DNA of 19,331 nucleotides, taken from the NCBI GenBank assembly GCA_030609785.1, contig JAUWTC010000002.1, positions 1-19,331 of the forward strand, read 5' to 3'. This DNA is from Holophagae bacterium. Lineage in GTDB: Bacteria; Acidobacteriota; Thermoanaerobaculia; Thermoanaerobaculales; Sulfomarinibacteraceae. Shown here one piece after another: positions 1-6,850 of this stretch (positions are counted from its first letter, which is position 1; every line of letters starts with the position of its first letter). Both the position numbers and the translations under genes were made by a program. The notes beneath the pieces are model-generated. The model worked only from the letters and a program-made list of their open reading frames with translations. It did no database searches and was not told where the DNA came from.

Positions 1-295
1 AGGCGCCGCCGACGGCGAGCCCGTTGCCGAAAGTCGGATTGACGATCGGGATCGGGAAGGCAACGAAATCGCCGAACTCCTTGCCGCCTGGCGCCGTGTC
101 AACTATATCGGTGACGAGTTCCGGATTTCCCGTCTGGGCCGAGACTGGCGACGGGCAGGCGATCACCGACGCGACCCCAAGCAGGCACAGGGTCCCGAGC
201 TTCCATATCCAACTATGGCGCCTTGCGAAAATGCCTGGACCCTCACGAATAATAGTTAGCCCTGCGTTACCCGGTTGGATACGGTATCGTGTCAT
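1..295 (-). CDS. Outer-membrane beta-barrel protein, surface antigen (D15/Omp85)-like, N-terminal fragment
   Basis: This gene runs off the left edge; 98 complete codons are visible. The ATG lies 6 bases after a GGAGGAGG ribosome site. The product opens with a basic stretch, then a hydrophobic signal peptide (about residues 33-53) ending VSA-QTG, so it is exported. A VIAC segment inside the signal could act as a lipobox, but the VSA-Q cut fits better. After a short linker (residues 54-77) comes FPIPIVNPTFGNGLAVGGA, which resembles the first strand of bacterial surface-antigen/Omp85-type barrels, where a P-I-x-N-P-T-x-G-x-G-L motif is common. This suggests a short-linker barrel without POTRA domains close to the start. 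Export is well supported; the family rests on a single motif. It is divergent from the toxin-antitoxin pair, with 239 bases between. Confidence 0.65.
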   Translation of the reverse strand, partial: MTRYRIQPGNAGLTIIREGPGIFARRHSWIWKLGTLCLLGVASVIACPSPVSAQTGNPELVTDIVDTAPGGKEFGDFVAFPIPIVNPTFGNGLAVGGA

Positions 296-411
296 GATCT
301 GTCCTCCTCCACCTCGGTCCGGCCGCCTGTGGTCGCGGGGCTGCCGGTGAAAAACTCGCATTTGCTCATGGGTCGAATTTAACTCTCGGGAATCGTCACC
401 ACATGCCTACT

Positions 412-433
412 TATTAGAGAGATATTAGGGAGA
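412..433. repeat. Tandem 11-base direct repeat in the divergent intergenic region
   Basis: Two adjacent 11-base units, TATTAGAGAGA and TATTAGGGAGA, differ at one base. They lie in the AT-rich gap between the outer-membrane protein gene and the antitoxin gene. An 11-base spacing puts both units on about the same DNA face, which is typical of paired regulator sites. No regulator is identified. Confidence 0.45.
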
Positions 434-503
434 TTCGCCCTGAAGCCTGCCTTCCAGAATGGCCTGCTCATTAATATGAAAAATAAGCCATCTCGAAGAG
501 TGG

Positions 504-509
504 TATCAT
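504..509 (+). promoter_or_regulatory. Candidate -10 element of the mazEF operon
   Basis: TATCAT matches 5 of 6 bases of the -10 consensus and would give a start of transcription about 20 bases before the antitoxin ATG, leaving room for its strong GGAGGTGA ribosome site at 523-530. No convincing -35 element is visible 16-18 bases upstream. Confidence 0.3.
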
Positions 510-534
510 CAGTACGAGCCACGGAGGTGATGTA

Positions 535-795
535 ATGGCCGTTGCAGGGACGAGAAAGGTCACAATTTCGGTGTCGGGGGAGTTATTGGCGTTCGCCGAT
601 CGTATGGCCAAGAAGACCGGTTCGACACGGAGTAGTTTCATCAGCTCCGTGCTCAACGAGGTGCGGGAGCGGGAACTGGAACGCCTGGCCGCAGAGGGGT
701 ACCGCTACTTTGGGTCGGAAGCCCAAGAATTTTCCGCGGCCAGTGGGTCTGCCGTGGCAGAGGCAATCGGCAGGGAATATGATGAGCATCTCTAG
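535..795 (+). CDS. mazE: MazE-type antitoxin, ribbon-helix-helix
   Basis: This 86-residue protein is the antitoxin of a type II toxin-antitoxin pair. Residues 6-50 form a ribbon-helix-helix domain: a beta strand (RKVTISVSGELL), a first helix (AFADRMAKKTG) and a second helix starting at STRSSFISSVLNEV. This fold dimerises to bind operator DNA, so the protein probably represses its own operon. The C-terminal tail (about 51-86), rich in Ala, Glu and Tyr, is the part expected to wrap the toxin. The start is fixed by a near-perfect ribosome site (GGAGGTGA at 523-530, 4 bases before ATG). The end overlaps the toxin gene by 14 bases, so translation is probably coupled. MazE of the Bacillus EndoAI type also has this fold. 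Confidence 0.85.
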   Translation: MAVAGTRKVTISVSGELLAFADRMAKKTGSTRSSFISSVLNEVRERELERLAAEGYRYFGSEAQEFSAASGSAVAEAIGREYDEHL

Positions 796-1162
796 GGGCG
801 AGATTTACTGGGTCGAGTTCGATCCCGTCAAGGGCAGCGAACAGGGAGGACTCAGACCTGCGGCTGTTGTTCAAAACGATGTCGGCAACCGCTTCAGTCC
901 AACAACAGTGGTTGCGGCAATCACCCGGACGATTCCACCCAAGCCTTATCCCTTTGTCGTGATCATCGAAGCCGAGGAAAGTGGGCTTCCTCACCGGTCT
1001 GTCATCAACTGTTCTCAGCTGGCCACCATTCAAGCCTCCGGTACGGGTTCTCGACTGAGGCCGCCGCCTGGAGAAAGCAAGGTTCGGCCGGTTGGCCGGA
1101 TGGGACGGAAGAGCCTCGACAGGATTGGTGCCGCACTTCGATACAATTTTTCCCTTGAGTGA
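782..1162 (+). CDS. mazF: MazF/PemK-family endoribonuclease toxin
   Basis: This 126-residue protein is a sequence-specific mRNA interferase held inactive by the upstream antitoxin. It shows the family's N-terminal block (RGEIYWVEFDPVKGSEQGG, then RPAAVVQND) and the block FSPTTVVAAIT. Started at the second of two adjacent ATGs (782, not 779), the key residues fall at R25 and T48, the same numbers as the catalytic residues of Bacillus subtilis MazF; the second ATG also has better spacing from AGGG at 772-775. The C-terminal part is less typical: after CSQLATI there is a Pro/Gly/Arg-rich stretch of about 20 residues before the final helix. The same frame is open upstream to 542, but that part is the shadow of the antitoxin. 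It converges on the ABC-F gene. Confidence 0.92.
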   Translation: MSISRGEIYWVEFDPVKGSEQGGLRPAAVVQNDVGNRFSPTTVVAAITRTIPPKPYPFVVIIEAEESGLPHRSVINCSQLATIQASGTGSRLRPPPGESKVRPVGRMGRKSLDRIGAALRYNFSLE

Positions 1163-1174
1163 CTGATCCAACCC

Positions 1175-1194
1175 GGGCACGGCACGCCGTGCCC
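1175..1194. terminator. GC-rich palindrome between convergent genes
   Basis: GGGCACGGC, AC, GCCGTGCCC form a 9-base perfect inverted repeat, followed by CCTACG. It lies between the mazF stop and the end of the ABC-F gene and could stop transcription from both sides. There is no T-tract, so intrinsic termination is uncertain. From general knowledge, a GGCACGCCGTGCCCCTAC-like word also recurs as an intergenic repeat in many bacterial genomes. Confidence 0.45.
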
Positions 1195-1201
1195 CTACGT
1201 C

Positions 1202-3127
1202 CTATCCCAACGCCTCGATTTCAGCGCCCAGGTCGTCCCATTCTGCCGTCAGGTGTTCGACCTCGGACTTGAGGGTGTCGCGGTCTGCCGCCAGTCGCCG
1301 AATCTCAGCTTCGTTCCGGGTGTCGTAGAAATCGGCCTGACAGAAAAGGGCGTCGAGGTTCTCTATCTTTTTCTCGGCCTCTTCGATGGCGTTCTCGACG
1401 ACGCCGAGCCTGAGTTTCAGGTCTTTTTGACGTTTGAGCCGCTGCTTTTCGTCGTCGGGCGGTTGCCCCTGATCGCCGTTCTTTCGGTTTTTCTTTTGTC
1501 TCTTTTCCTCTCGGGTCTTCTTCAGTACGGCACGGGAGTCCAGGTGGTCGTCGCCACAGCGCTCCAGGTACTCCTCGTAGGAGCCCCTGAAGTCGTTCAT
1601 GCCGTCAGGGGTAATCTCGAGGATACGGTTGGCCAGGAGGGAGACGAACCAACGGTCGTGCGAGACCAGGATGATCGTGCCGTCGTAGGCCTCCAGGGCC
1701 TCGACCAGCGCCTCGATCGCCTCGAGATCGAGGTGGTTGGTCGGTTCGTCAAGGACCAGAACGTTGGGTTCATCGACCGAGAGGCGGGCGAAGATCAGGC
1801 GGGTGGCCTCACCGCCGGAGAGTGCGCCGAGTTTCTTCTCGACCTCTTCTCGCGAAAAGAGTACACGGCCCAGGCGGCCCCGCACCCAACCGGTATCGCG
1901 GCCCGCCGCCGCCTCGCCGAGGAAGCCCTCGACTGTGCCCTTGCGGTCTCCGAAAATGTCCTTGTGATCCTGGGCGAAGTAGCCGGGATGGGTTTCATGG
2001 CCCCAGAGAACCTCTCCGGAATCAGCGGGGATGACGTTCATCAGGATCTTGAGGAGGGTCGACTTGCCGATGCCGTTGGGTCCGATGATCGCCAGGCGGT
2101 CGCCTCTGCGCACCATCAGATCGACGCCCTTGAGTACGCGGTTGTCGCCGTAGGCCTTGTCCAGTCCGGAAATCTCGAGCACGGTCTTGCCGCTGGGGCG
2201 GCGTTGGGCGAAACCGAATTTTGGATATCGTCTGGACGAGGGCGGCAGCTCCTCGAGATCGATGCGCTCTATCGCCTTGAGCTTGCTCTGAGCCTGGCGG
2301 GCCTTGGTAGCCTTGGCGCGGAACCGATCGGCGAACGCCTTGTGCTGGGCGATTTGTTTCTCCCTCTTGGATATCTCGGACTCTTTGCGATTGCGATTCT
2401 CGACCTTGGCCGCCTCGAAGCGCCGATAATTACCGGTGTAGGGGGTGATGGTGCGGTAGTCAACGTCGAGGATGTGGGTGCAGACAGTGTTGAGGAACCG
2501 GTGGTCGTGGGAGATCACCAGGGCGCAGCCTGGATAATCCACCAGGAATGTCTCGAGCCATCGAATGGAGAGGATATCGAGGTGGTTGTTCGGCTCGTCG
2601 AGTAGCAGACAGCCGGGGTTGGAGGCCAGGGTCTGGGCCAAAAGCACGCGGAACTTGAATCCGCCGGACAGGGTCGACAGCGGCAGCCGGTGCTGAGAGG
2701 TCGGGATGCCAAGGCCTTCGAGAATCTCTGCGCAGCGCGCCTCGAATGCGTAGCCGTCGTGGCTGAGGATCAAGTCCTCCAGATCGCCGTAGCGGTCAGC
2801 ATCGAAGGGCTCGGCTGCGAGGACGGCCTCCTTTTCCTCCATCGCCTGCCACAGGCCCTGGTGGCCCATCATCGCGACTTCCAGAATCGGCGTGTTCTCG
2901 TACTCGAAGTGATCCTGCTTGAGCACGCCCAGCGTCAGGTTCCGGGGCATGGCCACTTTGCCGGAACTGGCTTCCTCATCGCCGGTGATGATGCGCAGCA
3001 GCGTCGACTTGCCGGAGCCATTGGCCCCGACCAGGCCATAACGGTTGCCGGGGTCGAGCTGGAGGTTGACGTCCTCAAACAGGTTCTGGGCGCCGAATTG
3101 CTTGGAAATATTGGTCAGCGTAATCAT
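1202..3127 (-). CDS. ABC-F family ATPase, YbiT-like with a Uup-like C-terminal coiled coil
   Basis: This 641-residue soluble protein has two ATP-binding cassettes and no membrane domain. ABC-F proteins act on the ribosome, at the E site, in translation control or rescue. Cassette 1: Walker A GANGSGKST (34-42), LSGG (153-156), Walker B region LDEPNNHLD (176-184), SHD (206-208). The charged linker characteristic of the family follows at about 240-290. Cassette 2: GPNGIGKST (349-357), LSGGE (436-440), LDEPTNHLD (459-467), SHD (489-491). Residues about 562-640 form a Glu/Lys-rich coiled coil like the C-terminal domain of Uup. The core resembles E. coli YbiT (NRYGL-GANGSGKS, IRWLE, TRILEITP). The start at MITLTNISKQFG matches the family better than the ATG two codons upstream (3133). 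No ribosome site is seen; TATCCT lies 8 bases before the ATG. Confidence 0.92.
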   Translation of the reverse strand: MITLTNISKQFGAQNLFEDVNLQLDPGNRYGLVGANGSGKSTLLRIITGDEEASSGKVAMPRNLTLGVLKQDHFEYENTPILEVAMMGHQGLWQAMEEKEAVLAAEPFDADRYGDLEDLILSHDGYAFEARCAEILEGLGIPTSQHRLPLSTLSGGFKFRVLLAQTLASNPGCLLLDEPNNHLDILSIRWLETFLVDYPGCALVISHDHRFLNTVCTHILDVDYRTITPYTGNYRRFEAAKVENRNRKESEISKREKQIAQHKAFADRFRAKATKARQAQSKLKAIERIDLEELPPSSRRYPKFGFAQRRPSGKTVLEISGLDKAYGDNRVLKGVDLMVRRGDRLAIIGPNGIGKSTLLKILMNVIPADSGEVLWGHETHPGYFAQDHKDIFGDRKGTVEGFLGEAAAGRDTGWVRGRLGRVLFSREEVEKKLGALSGGEATRLIFARLSVDEPNVLVLDEPTNHLDLEAIEALVEALEAYDGTIILVSHDRWFVSLLANRILEITPDGMNDFRGSYEEYLERCGDDHLDSRAVLKKTREEKRQKKNRKNGDQGQPPDDEKQRLKRQKDLKLRLGVVENAIEEAEKKIENLDALFCQADFYDTRNEAEIRRLAADRDTLKSEVEHLTAEWDDLGAEIEALG

Positions 3128-3135
3128 GACCATGC

Positions 3136-3141
3136 AGGATA
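3136..3141 (-). promoter_or_regulatory. Candidate -10 element of the ABC-F gene
   Basis: On the minus strand TATCCT lies 8 bases before the ATG at 3127. The gene has no Shine-Dalgarno sequence, so transcription starting at or near the start codon (a leaderless mRNA) is possible. The -35 position reads TTCCCC and is not a consensus match. Confidence 0.4.
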
Positions 3142-3190
3142 GCGGAGGAAGGATGAATGGGGAATACGGGATTCATAATTTTTCCCACCG

Positions 3191-3196
3191 TATAAT
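3191..3196 (+). promoter_or_regulatory. Consensus -10 element of the DUF2147 gene
   Basis: A perfect TATAAT lies 28 bases before the preferred ATG (3225) and 7 bases before an in-frame ATG at 3204. The -35 position (3168-3173) has no clear match. It is the likely promoter of the run of genes beginning at 3225. Confidence 0.5.
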
Positions 3197-3224
3197 GGGA
3201 TCGATGCTTTCACGGGAGAATCAA

Positions 3225-3689
3225 ATGCGAATTATGATGTTGTTGATCGTAACCATGGCTTTTGTCGTGCCTTTGCAGGCCGGCGACGTCGATCCCCTTC
3301 TCGGTCTGTGGGCAACCCCCCCCGATGACGAGGGCGGTCAGGCCCACGTGGAGATCACCCGAAAGGGCGACGGCTACAGCGGACGACTGGTGTGGCTGGC
3401 GGAACCGGTGTACGACTCCGATGACGAGCAGGGCATGGGGGGAAAGGCCAAGGTTGATCGGGAAAACCCCGATCCGGCCCTGAGGTCCAGGCCGACCCAT
3501 GGGCTGGTGATCCTCGAAGGCTTCGTCCGGTCGGGAAACAAGTGGACCGGCGGCACGATCTATGACCCCAACAACGGCAAGACCTACCGCTGCAAGATGC
3601 GGCTCAAGGGTGAGCGACTCAAGGTGCGGGGATACATCGGTGTGTCCCTTTTCGGCCGTTCGACCGTATGGACCCGGGTTGGGGAGTGA
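3225..3689 (+). CDS. DUF2147 family exported protein
   Basis: This 154-residue protein starts with a signal peptide (MRIMMLLIVTMAFVVPLQAG) and is expected in the periplasm. The mature part follows the DUF2147 pattern: GLWATP near the start, a central HGLVILEGF block, then SGNKWTGGTIYDPNNGKTY and LKVRGYIG, ending in a W-T-R segment. The fold is thought to be lipocalin-like; no enzyme activity is established for the family. The start at 3225 has GGGAG at 3214-3218, 6 bases upstream. An in-frame ATG at 3204 adds MLSRENQ and sits 7 bases after TATAAT, so a leaderless longer form is the alternative. The HD-GYP gene begins 12 bases after the stop, so the two are probably co-transcribed. Confidence 0.85.
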   Translation: MRIMMLLIVTMAFVVPLQAGDVDPLLGLWATPPDDEGGQAHVEITRKGDGYSGRLVWLAEPVYDSDDEQGMGGKAKVDRENPDPALRSRPTHGLVILEGFVRSGNKWTGGTIYDPNNGKTYRCKMRLKGERLKVRGYIGVSLFGRSTVWTRVGE

Positions 3690-3701
3690 CAGGGAGGTCC
3701 C

Positions 3702-4931
3702 TTGAACGTCCTTCACGAGTTCCTGGAATTCATCGAGGTCTCGAGACCTCAACCGATCGAGGAACTCCTTCGCCGGGTGTTGCTGAAGAGTCGCCAGGTG
3801 ACCGGAGCAGAAGCCGGCACGATCTTCCTGGTGCGCGGAAGCGGCGGGACACGTCGCCTCGAGGCATCGAACGCCCAAAACGACGTCGTGCCGCTGGAAC
3901 CCGCCCAAATCGTCGTGCCGGTCAGCCAGTCGTCGATTGCGGGCTTTACCGCGATCACCGGGGAAACGGTCTTCGTCGACGATCTCTACGAAATCTCGGC
4001 CGATGTTCCCTACACTTTCGACCCGAGTTTCGACCTCAATCTCGGTTATCGCAGCCGCACGATGCTGTCCTTCCCGCTTCTCAACCACGACCGCAAGGTG
4101 ATCGGCGTGGTCCAGCTGATCAACCGAAGGGGCCGGGACGGCGAGGGGCCGTTGTCCTTCGAGGCGGAGCAGGCCGATTTGATCGTGCCCTTCAACCACA
4201 TCGTCGGGTCGGCGATCGTGCGCGCGGACATGACCGAAAAGATCGAGGCCCAGAACCTCAGGCTGAAGAAGCGCAACGCCCAACTCAAGGCCCAACGGGA
4301 GAAAATCGCCGCCCTCAAGGACGAAACCGAGGATGCCTTCCAACTGTCGATCCGACTGCTTGCCCGGGCCGCGGAAGTGCACGATGAGAACACCGCTCGC
4401 CATGTCGAGCGGGTTAACGAGTACGCCTACTTCCTCGCAGAGATTCTCGGTGTTCCGAAGGCCTTTTGCGACGAGATTCGGTACTCCGCCCAGCTTCACG
4501 ACGTCGGCAAGATGAGCATTGATATGGCAATTCTGCGCAAAAAGGGGCCCTTGACCGACGAAGAACGGGATGAGATGAAAAGGCATCCGGTCTACGGCTA
4601 TCGAATCCTCACGGCTTCGGATCGTCTCCGGATGGCAGGGGAGATCGCGCTCAACCACCACGAACGATGGGACGGTAACGGCTATCCCCACGGTCGCAGG
4701 GGTCGGGAAATTCCCCTTGCGGCTCGAATCGTCAGCCTTGCCGACATCTACGATGCGCTGCGTTCCCAGCGGCCCTATAAACCGGGATTCGACCATGAGA
4801 CGACGCGGAGGACCCTGCTCGAAGGGGACGACCGGATGAAGGTCGAGGGTCTCTTTGACCCGCAGGTGGTGGGAGCCTTCGCCGAACACCACCGGGGGTT
4901 CGACGAGATTTGGGAGCGGCTGGCGGATTGA
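3702..4931 (+). CDS. GAF domain / HD-GYP cyclic-di-GMP phosphodiesterase
   Basis: This 409-residue cytoplasmic protein probably hydrolyses c-di-GMP in response to a ligand sensed by its GAF domain. Residues about 18-172 form the GAF domain (TGAEAGTIFLV, RTMLSFPLL, VIGVVQLIN). A helical linker (about 177-208) leads to the HD-GYP domain (about 212-405). Metal and catalytic residues are complete: H266-D267 in LHDVGK, H295-P296, H319-H320, the GYP motif in ERWDGNGYP (327-329) and D348 in SLADIYDAL. The start is TTG, with AGGGAGG at 3691-3697, 4 bases away; upstream extension is blocked by the in-frame stop of the preceding gene. It probably shares the transcript with the DUF2147 gene. No diguanylate cyclase or PilZ protein is in the window. 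Confidence 0.93.
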   Translation: MNVLHEFLEFIEVSRPQPIEELLRRVLLKSRQVTGAEAGTIFLVRGSGGTRRLEASNAQNDVVPLEPAQIVVPVSQSSIAGFTAITGETVFVDDLYEISADVPYTFDPSFDLNLGYRSRTMLSFPLLNHDRKVIGVVQLINRRGRDGEGPLSFEAEQADLIVPFNHIVGSAIVRADMTEKIEAQNLRLKKRNAQLKAQREKIAALKDETEDAFQLSIRLLARAAEVHDENTARHVERVNEYAYFLAEILGVPKAFCDEIRYSAQLHDVGKMSIDMAILRKKGPLTDEERDEMKRHPVYGYRILTASDRLRMAGEIALNHHERWDGNGYPHGRRGREIPLAARIVSLADIYDALRSQRPYKPGFDHETTRRTLLEGDDRMKVEGLFDPQVVGAFAEHHRGFDEIWERLAD

Positions 4932-4932
4932 G

Positions 4933-4981
4933 GGATGAAGGATGAAGGATGAAGGCGGAAGGATGAAGACGGAAGGATGAG
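4933..4981. repeat. Heptamer repeat array, GGATGAA family
   Basis: Seven consecutive 7-base units: GGATGAA three times, GGCGGAA, GGATGAA, GACGGAA, GGATGAG. The array begins just after the HD-GYP stop and runs into the first ATG of the next gene. Every GGATGA unit combines a Shine-Dalgarno-like core with an ATGA, so it may blur the true start of the next gene. Confidence 0.85.
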
Positions 4982-5534
4982 AGAGAAGGACATGGACCAG
5001 GTTACGATCAAGGGGTTCATCATCGCCAACCTTCTCGACCTCGTGAGAGGCAAGCTGAGCGAGCAGGAGTTCGCGTGCTTGGAGGAGGATCTCGGGGTGA
5101 GCTACAAAAGCCTGAAGCTCGCGTACTTCAAGGACTACCCTGTCGAGGTTCAAATTCGTACAGAGGAGAAGGTCGCCCAAATCTTGTGGCAACGGTCCGA
5201 TGACGGCGCCTTTTACAAATTCGGCCGAATGAACTACGAGACTTTTGCCAAAAGCGCGATTGGCAGGACTGCCCTCGCCCTGGTCGGAAAAAACCCGAAG
5301 AGGATCGTCAAGGCATCGGTCCGCCTGATGTCGACTGTCATGAAGGGCATGAAGATCGAATTCGAGGACAGAGGAGAGAATGAGATCTCGTTTCGGTTTC
5401 GGAACAATCCCTATCGACCCCTCGGTTGGCAGGGGGTCATCGACGCCGTCCTCGAGTCCGCCGGCGTGACCCCAGAGGTCACGATCATCAAGCATGGTCC
5501 AACGGACACCGAATACCTGGTGACCTGGAGTTGA
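4977..5534 (+). CDS. DUF2378 (TIGR02265)-like protein
   Basis: This 185-residue soluble protein of unknown function has no signal peptide or membrane segment. It resembles the family expanded in myxobacteria: an opening VTIKGFIIANLLD, a middle block FGRMNYETFAKSAIGRTALALVG then NPKRI, a later MKGMKIEFEDRG, and a beta-strand ending (TEYLVTWS). The likeness is by eye, on pattern and length (family about 180-200 residues). The ATG at 4977 lies in the last unit of the heptamer array; an in-frame ATG at 4992, preceded by GAGAGAAGGA, would give the tighter N-terminus MDQVTIKG and may be the true start. It follows the HD-GYP gene in the same direction, but the repeat between them makes shared transcription only possible. 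Confidence 0.7.
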   Translation: MREKDMDQVTIKGFIIANLLDLVRGKLSEQEFACLEEDLGVSYKSLKLAYFKDYPVEVQIRTEEKVAQILWQRSDDGAFYKFGRMNYETFAKSAIGRTALALVGKNPKRIVKASVRLMSTVMKGMKIEFEDRGENEISFRFRNNPYRPLGWQGVIDAVLESAGVTPEVTIIKHGPTDTEYLVTWS

Positions 5535-5604
5535 CCCCTTCGGCGCTGTTACCGTTTCTCCTTCTTCGGAGATTCGTGTAGCTTGGCGCCGAGGACACCG
5601 GCCC

Positions 5605-6798
5605 ATGACGATCTACTTCGACCACAACGCCACGACGCCCCTTCATCGGGAGGTCTTCCAAGAGATGACGTCCGCCATGGAGACGAGGTGGCACAACGCC
5701 TCGAGCACCCACGCTCCCGGGCTTCGTGCTCGAAGCGACGTGGAGCGGGCGCGCGAGGAGATCGCCGCGCTCCTCGGGGCGAGCCCCGAGGAGGTGATCC
5801 TGACGGGCGGTGGCACCGAGGCAAACAACCTCGCCGTCATCGGCGCCGGCATGGCCCGGCGCGAGCACGGAGAGCACATCGTGGTCAGTCGTGTGGAACA
5901 CCACGCTGTCCTCCGGGCCGCCGTGGCGCTGGAGAGACGTGGATTTGACATCACCTACGCCGATGTCGATGCCGACGGACGGGTCGATCCCGACGCCATC
6001 GTCGATGCGCTGCGGCCGACGACGGTGCTGGTCAGCGTGATGCACGCCAACAACGAGACCGGCGCGATCCAGCCCATCGGCGAACTCGGCCGGAGGCTGC
6101 GCGAGTGCGACATCATCCTGCACACCGACGCCGTGCAGACCGTTGGGAAGATGCATATCGACGTGAACGATCTAGGCGTGGATCTACTGACGTTGTCGGC
6201 CCACAAGCTCTACGGCCCCAAGGGGGTCGGTGCGCTTTATGTGCGCGACGGGGTCGAGGTGGAGCCTTTGGTGCACGGGGGCGCACAGGAGGATGGCATC
6301 CGTCCCGGCACCTACAACGTGCCCGCCATCGTCGGCTTGGGCGTCGCCGCTCGCCTGGCACGGCGGAGCATTGACGAGAACGCCGGCTACATCGCCTCCT
6401 TGGTCGACCGACTGGAGCGCGGATTGCTCCGCATCGCGCCCGACGCGGAGATCCTCGTCGACAAACGACACAGGCTCCACAACACGCTCACGGTCTGCTT
6501 TCCCGGCGAGAACAACGAGTCGCTCGTGACCAACCTTGACCTGCACGGTGTTGCGGTATCGACCGGCGCCGCATGCACCACCGGGGCGTCAGAGCCCTCC
6601 CATGTCCTGGCGGCCATGGGCATCGGCGAGGCGCAGGCACAGGGCGCCGTCCGCTTCTCCCTGGGCTGCACGAACACGGCGCAAGAGGTAGACTTTGCTC
6701 TCGGCGCGCTCCGCGAGGTGCTCAAGCGCCAACGGGGCTTCATCGAGCGCCTCAGCGATGGGTTGGGTATGGTCAACAGAACCAAAGGGGAAAAGTGA
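5605..6798 (+). CDS. Cysteine desulfurase (NifS/IscS-like, aminotransferase class V)
   Basis: This 397-residue PLP enzyme takes sulfur from L-cysteine, forms a persulfide on its own cysteine and passes it to an acceptor. Visible motifs: YFDHNATTPL at the N-terminus, TGGGTEANN (68-75), the ring-stacking histidine in VEHHA (H99), HANNETGAIQP (147-157), HTDAVQ (173-178), the PLP lysine K201 in SAHKLYGPKG, and the catalytic C324 in STGAACTTG followed by PSHVLAAMG. The TTG after the cysteine keeps a short active-site loop. Length is normal for the family. GAGG at 5591-5594 is a weak ribosome site 10 bases upstream. The PP-loop ATPase gene follows 52 bases later in the same direction, so it is the likely sulfur recipient or partner. 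There is no IscU, IscA or SufE gene beside it, which argues against a general Fe-S role. Confidence 0.93.
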   Translation: MTIYFDHNATTPLHREVFQEMTSAMETRWHNASSTHAPGLRARSDVERAREEIAALLGASPEEVILTGGGTEANNLAVIGAGMARREHGEHIVVSRVEHHAVLRAAVALERRGFDITYADVDADGRVDPDAIVDALRPTTVLVSVMHANNETGAIQPIGELGRRLRECDIILHTDAVQTVGKMHIDVNDLGVDLLTLSAHKLYGPKGVGALYVRDGVEVEPLVHGGAQEDGIRPGTYNVPAIVGLGVAARLARRSIDENAGYIASLVDRLERGLLRIAPDAEILVDKRHRLHNTLTVCFPGENNESLVTNLDLHGVAVSTGAACTTGASEPSHVLAAMGIGEAQAQGAVRFSLGCTNTAQEVDFALGALREVLKRQRGFIERLSDGLGMVNRTKGEK

Positions 6799-6802
6799 CG
6801 GC

Positions 6803-6817
6803 CGCGAGCCACTCGCG
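6803..6817 (+). other. Small hairpin between desulfurase and PP-loop genes
   Basis: CGCGAG, CCA, CTCGCG form a 6-base-pair GC-rich stem, followed by a pyrimidine-rich run to about 6837. It could attenuate transcription or stabilise the upstream message end, setting different levels of the two proteins. It is too short for a confident terminator. Confidence 0.3.
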
Positions 6818-6850
6818 TCTCTCCATTTCTTGTTACTGTAAAGGAGCCAG

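Noticed and set aside
542..778. Upstream extension of the mazF frame
   Set aside because: The added residues have no family likeness and overlap the antitoxin in another frame; R25/T48 numbering supports the start at 782.
1253..2605. 450-codon plus-strand frame
   Set aside because: It is the antisense shadow of the ABC-F ATPase, whose Walker and signature motifs are on the minus strand.
4933..4981. CRISPR-like array
   Set aside because: Units are 7 bases and contiguous with no spacers; no cas gene is in the window.
3210..5606. Very long open frame (798 codons) on the minus strand
   Set aside because: It lies opposite the DUF2147, HD-GYP and DUF2378-like genes, which have clear family motifs; it has no recognisable domain and arises from GC-rich codon bias.
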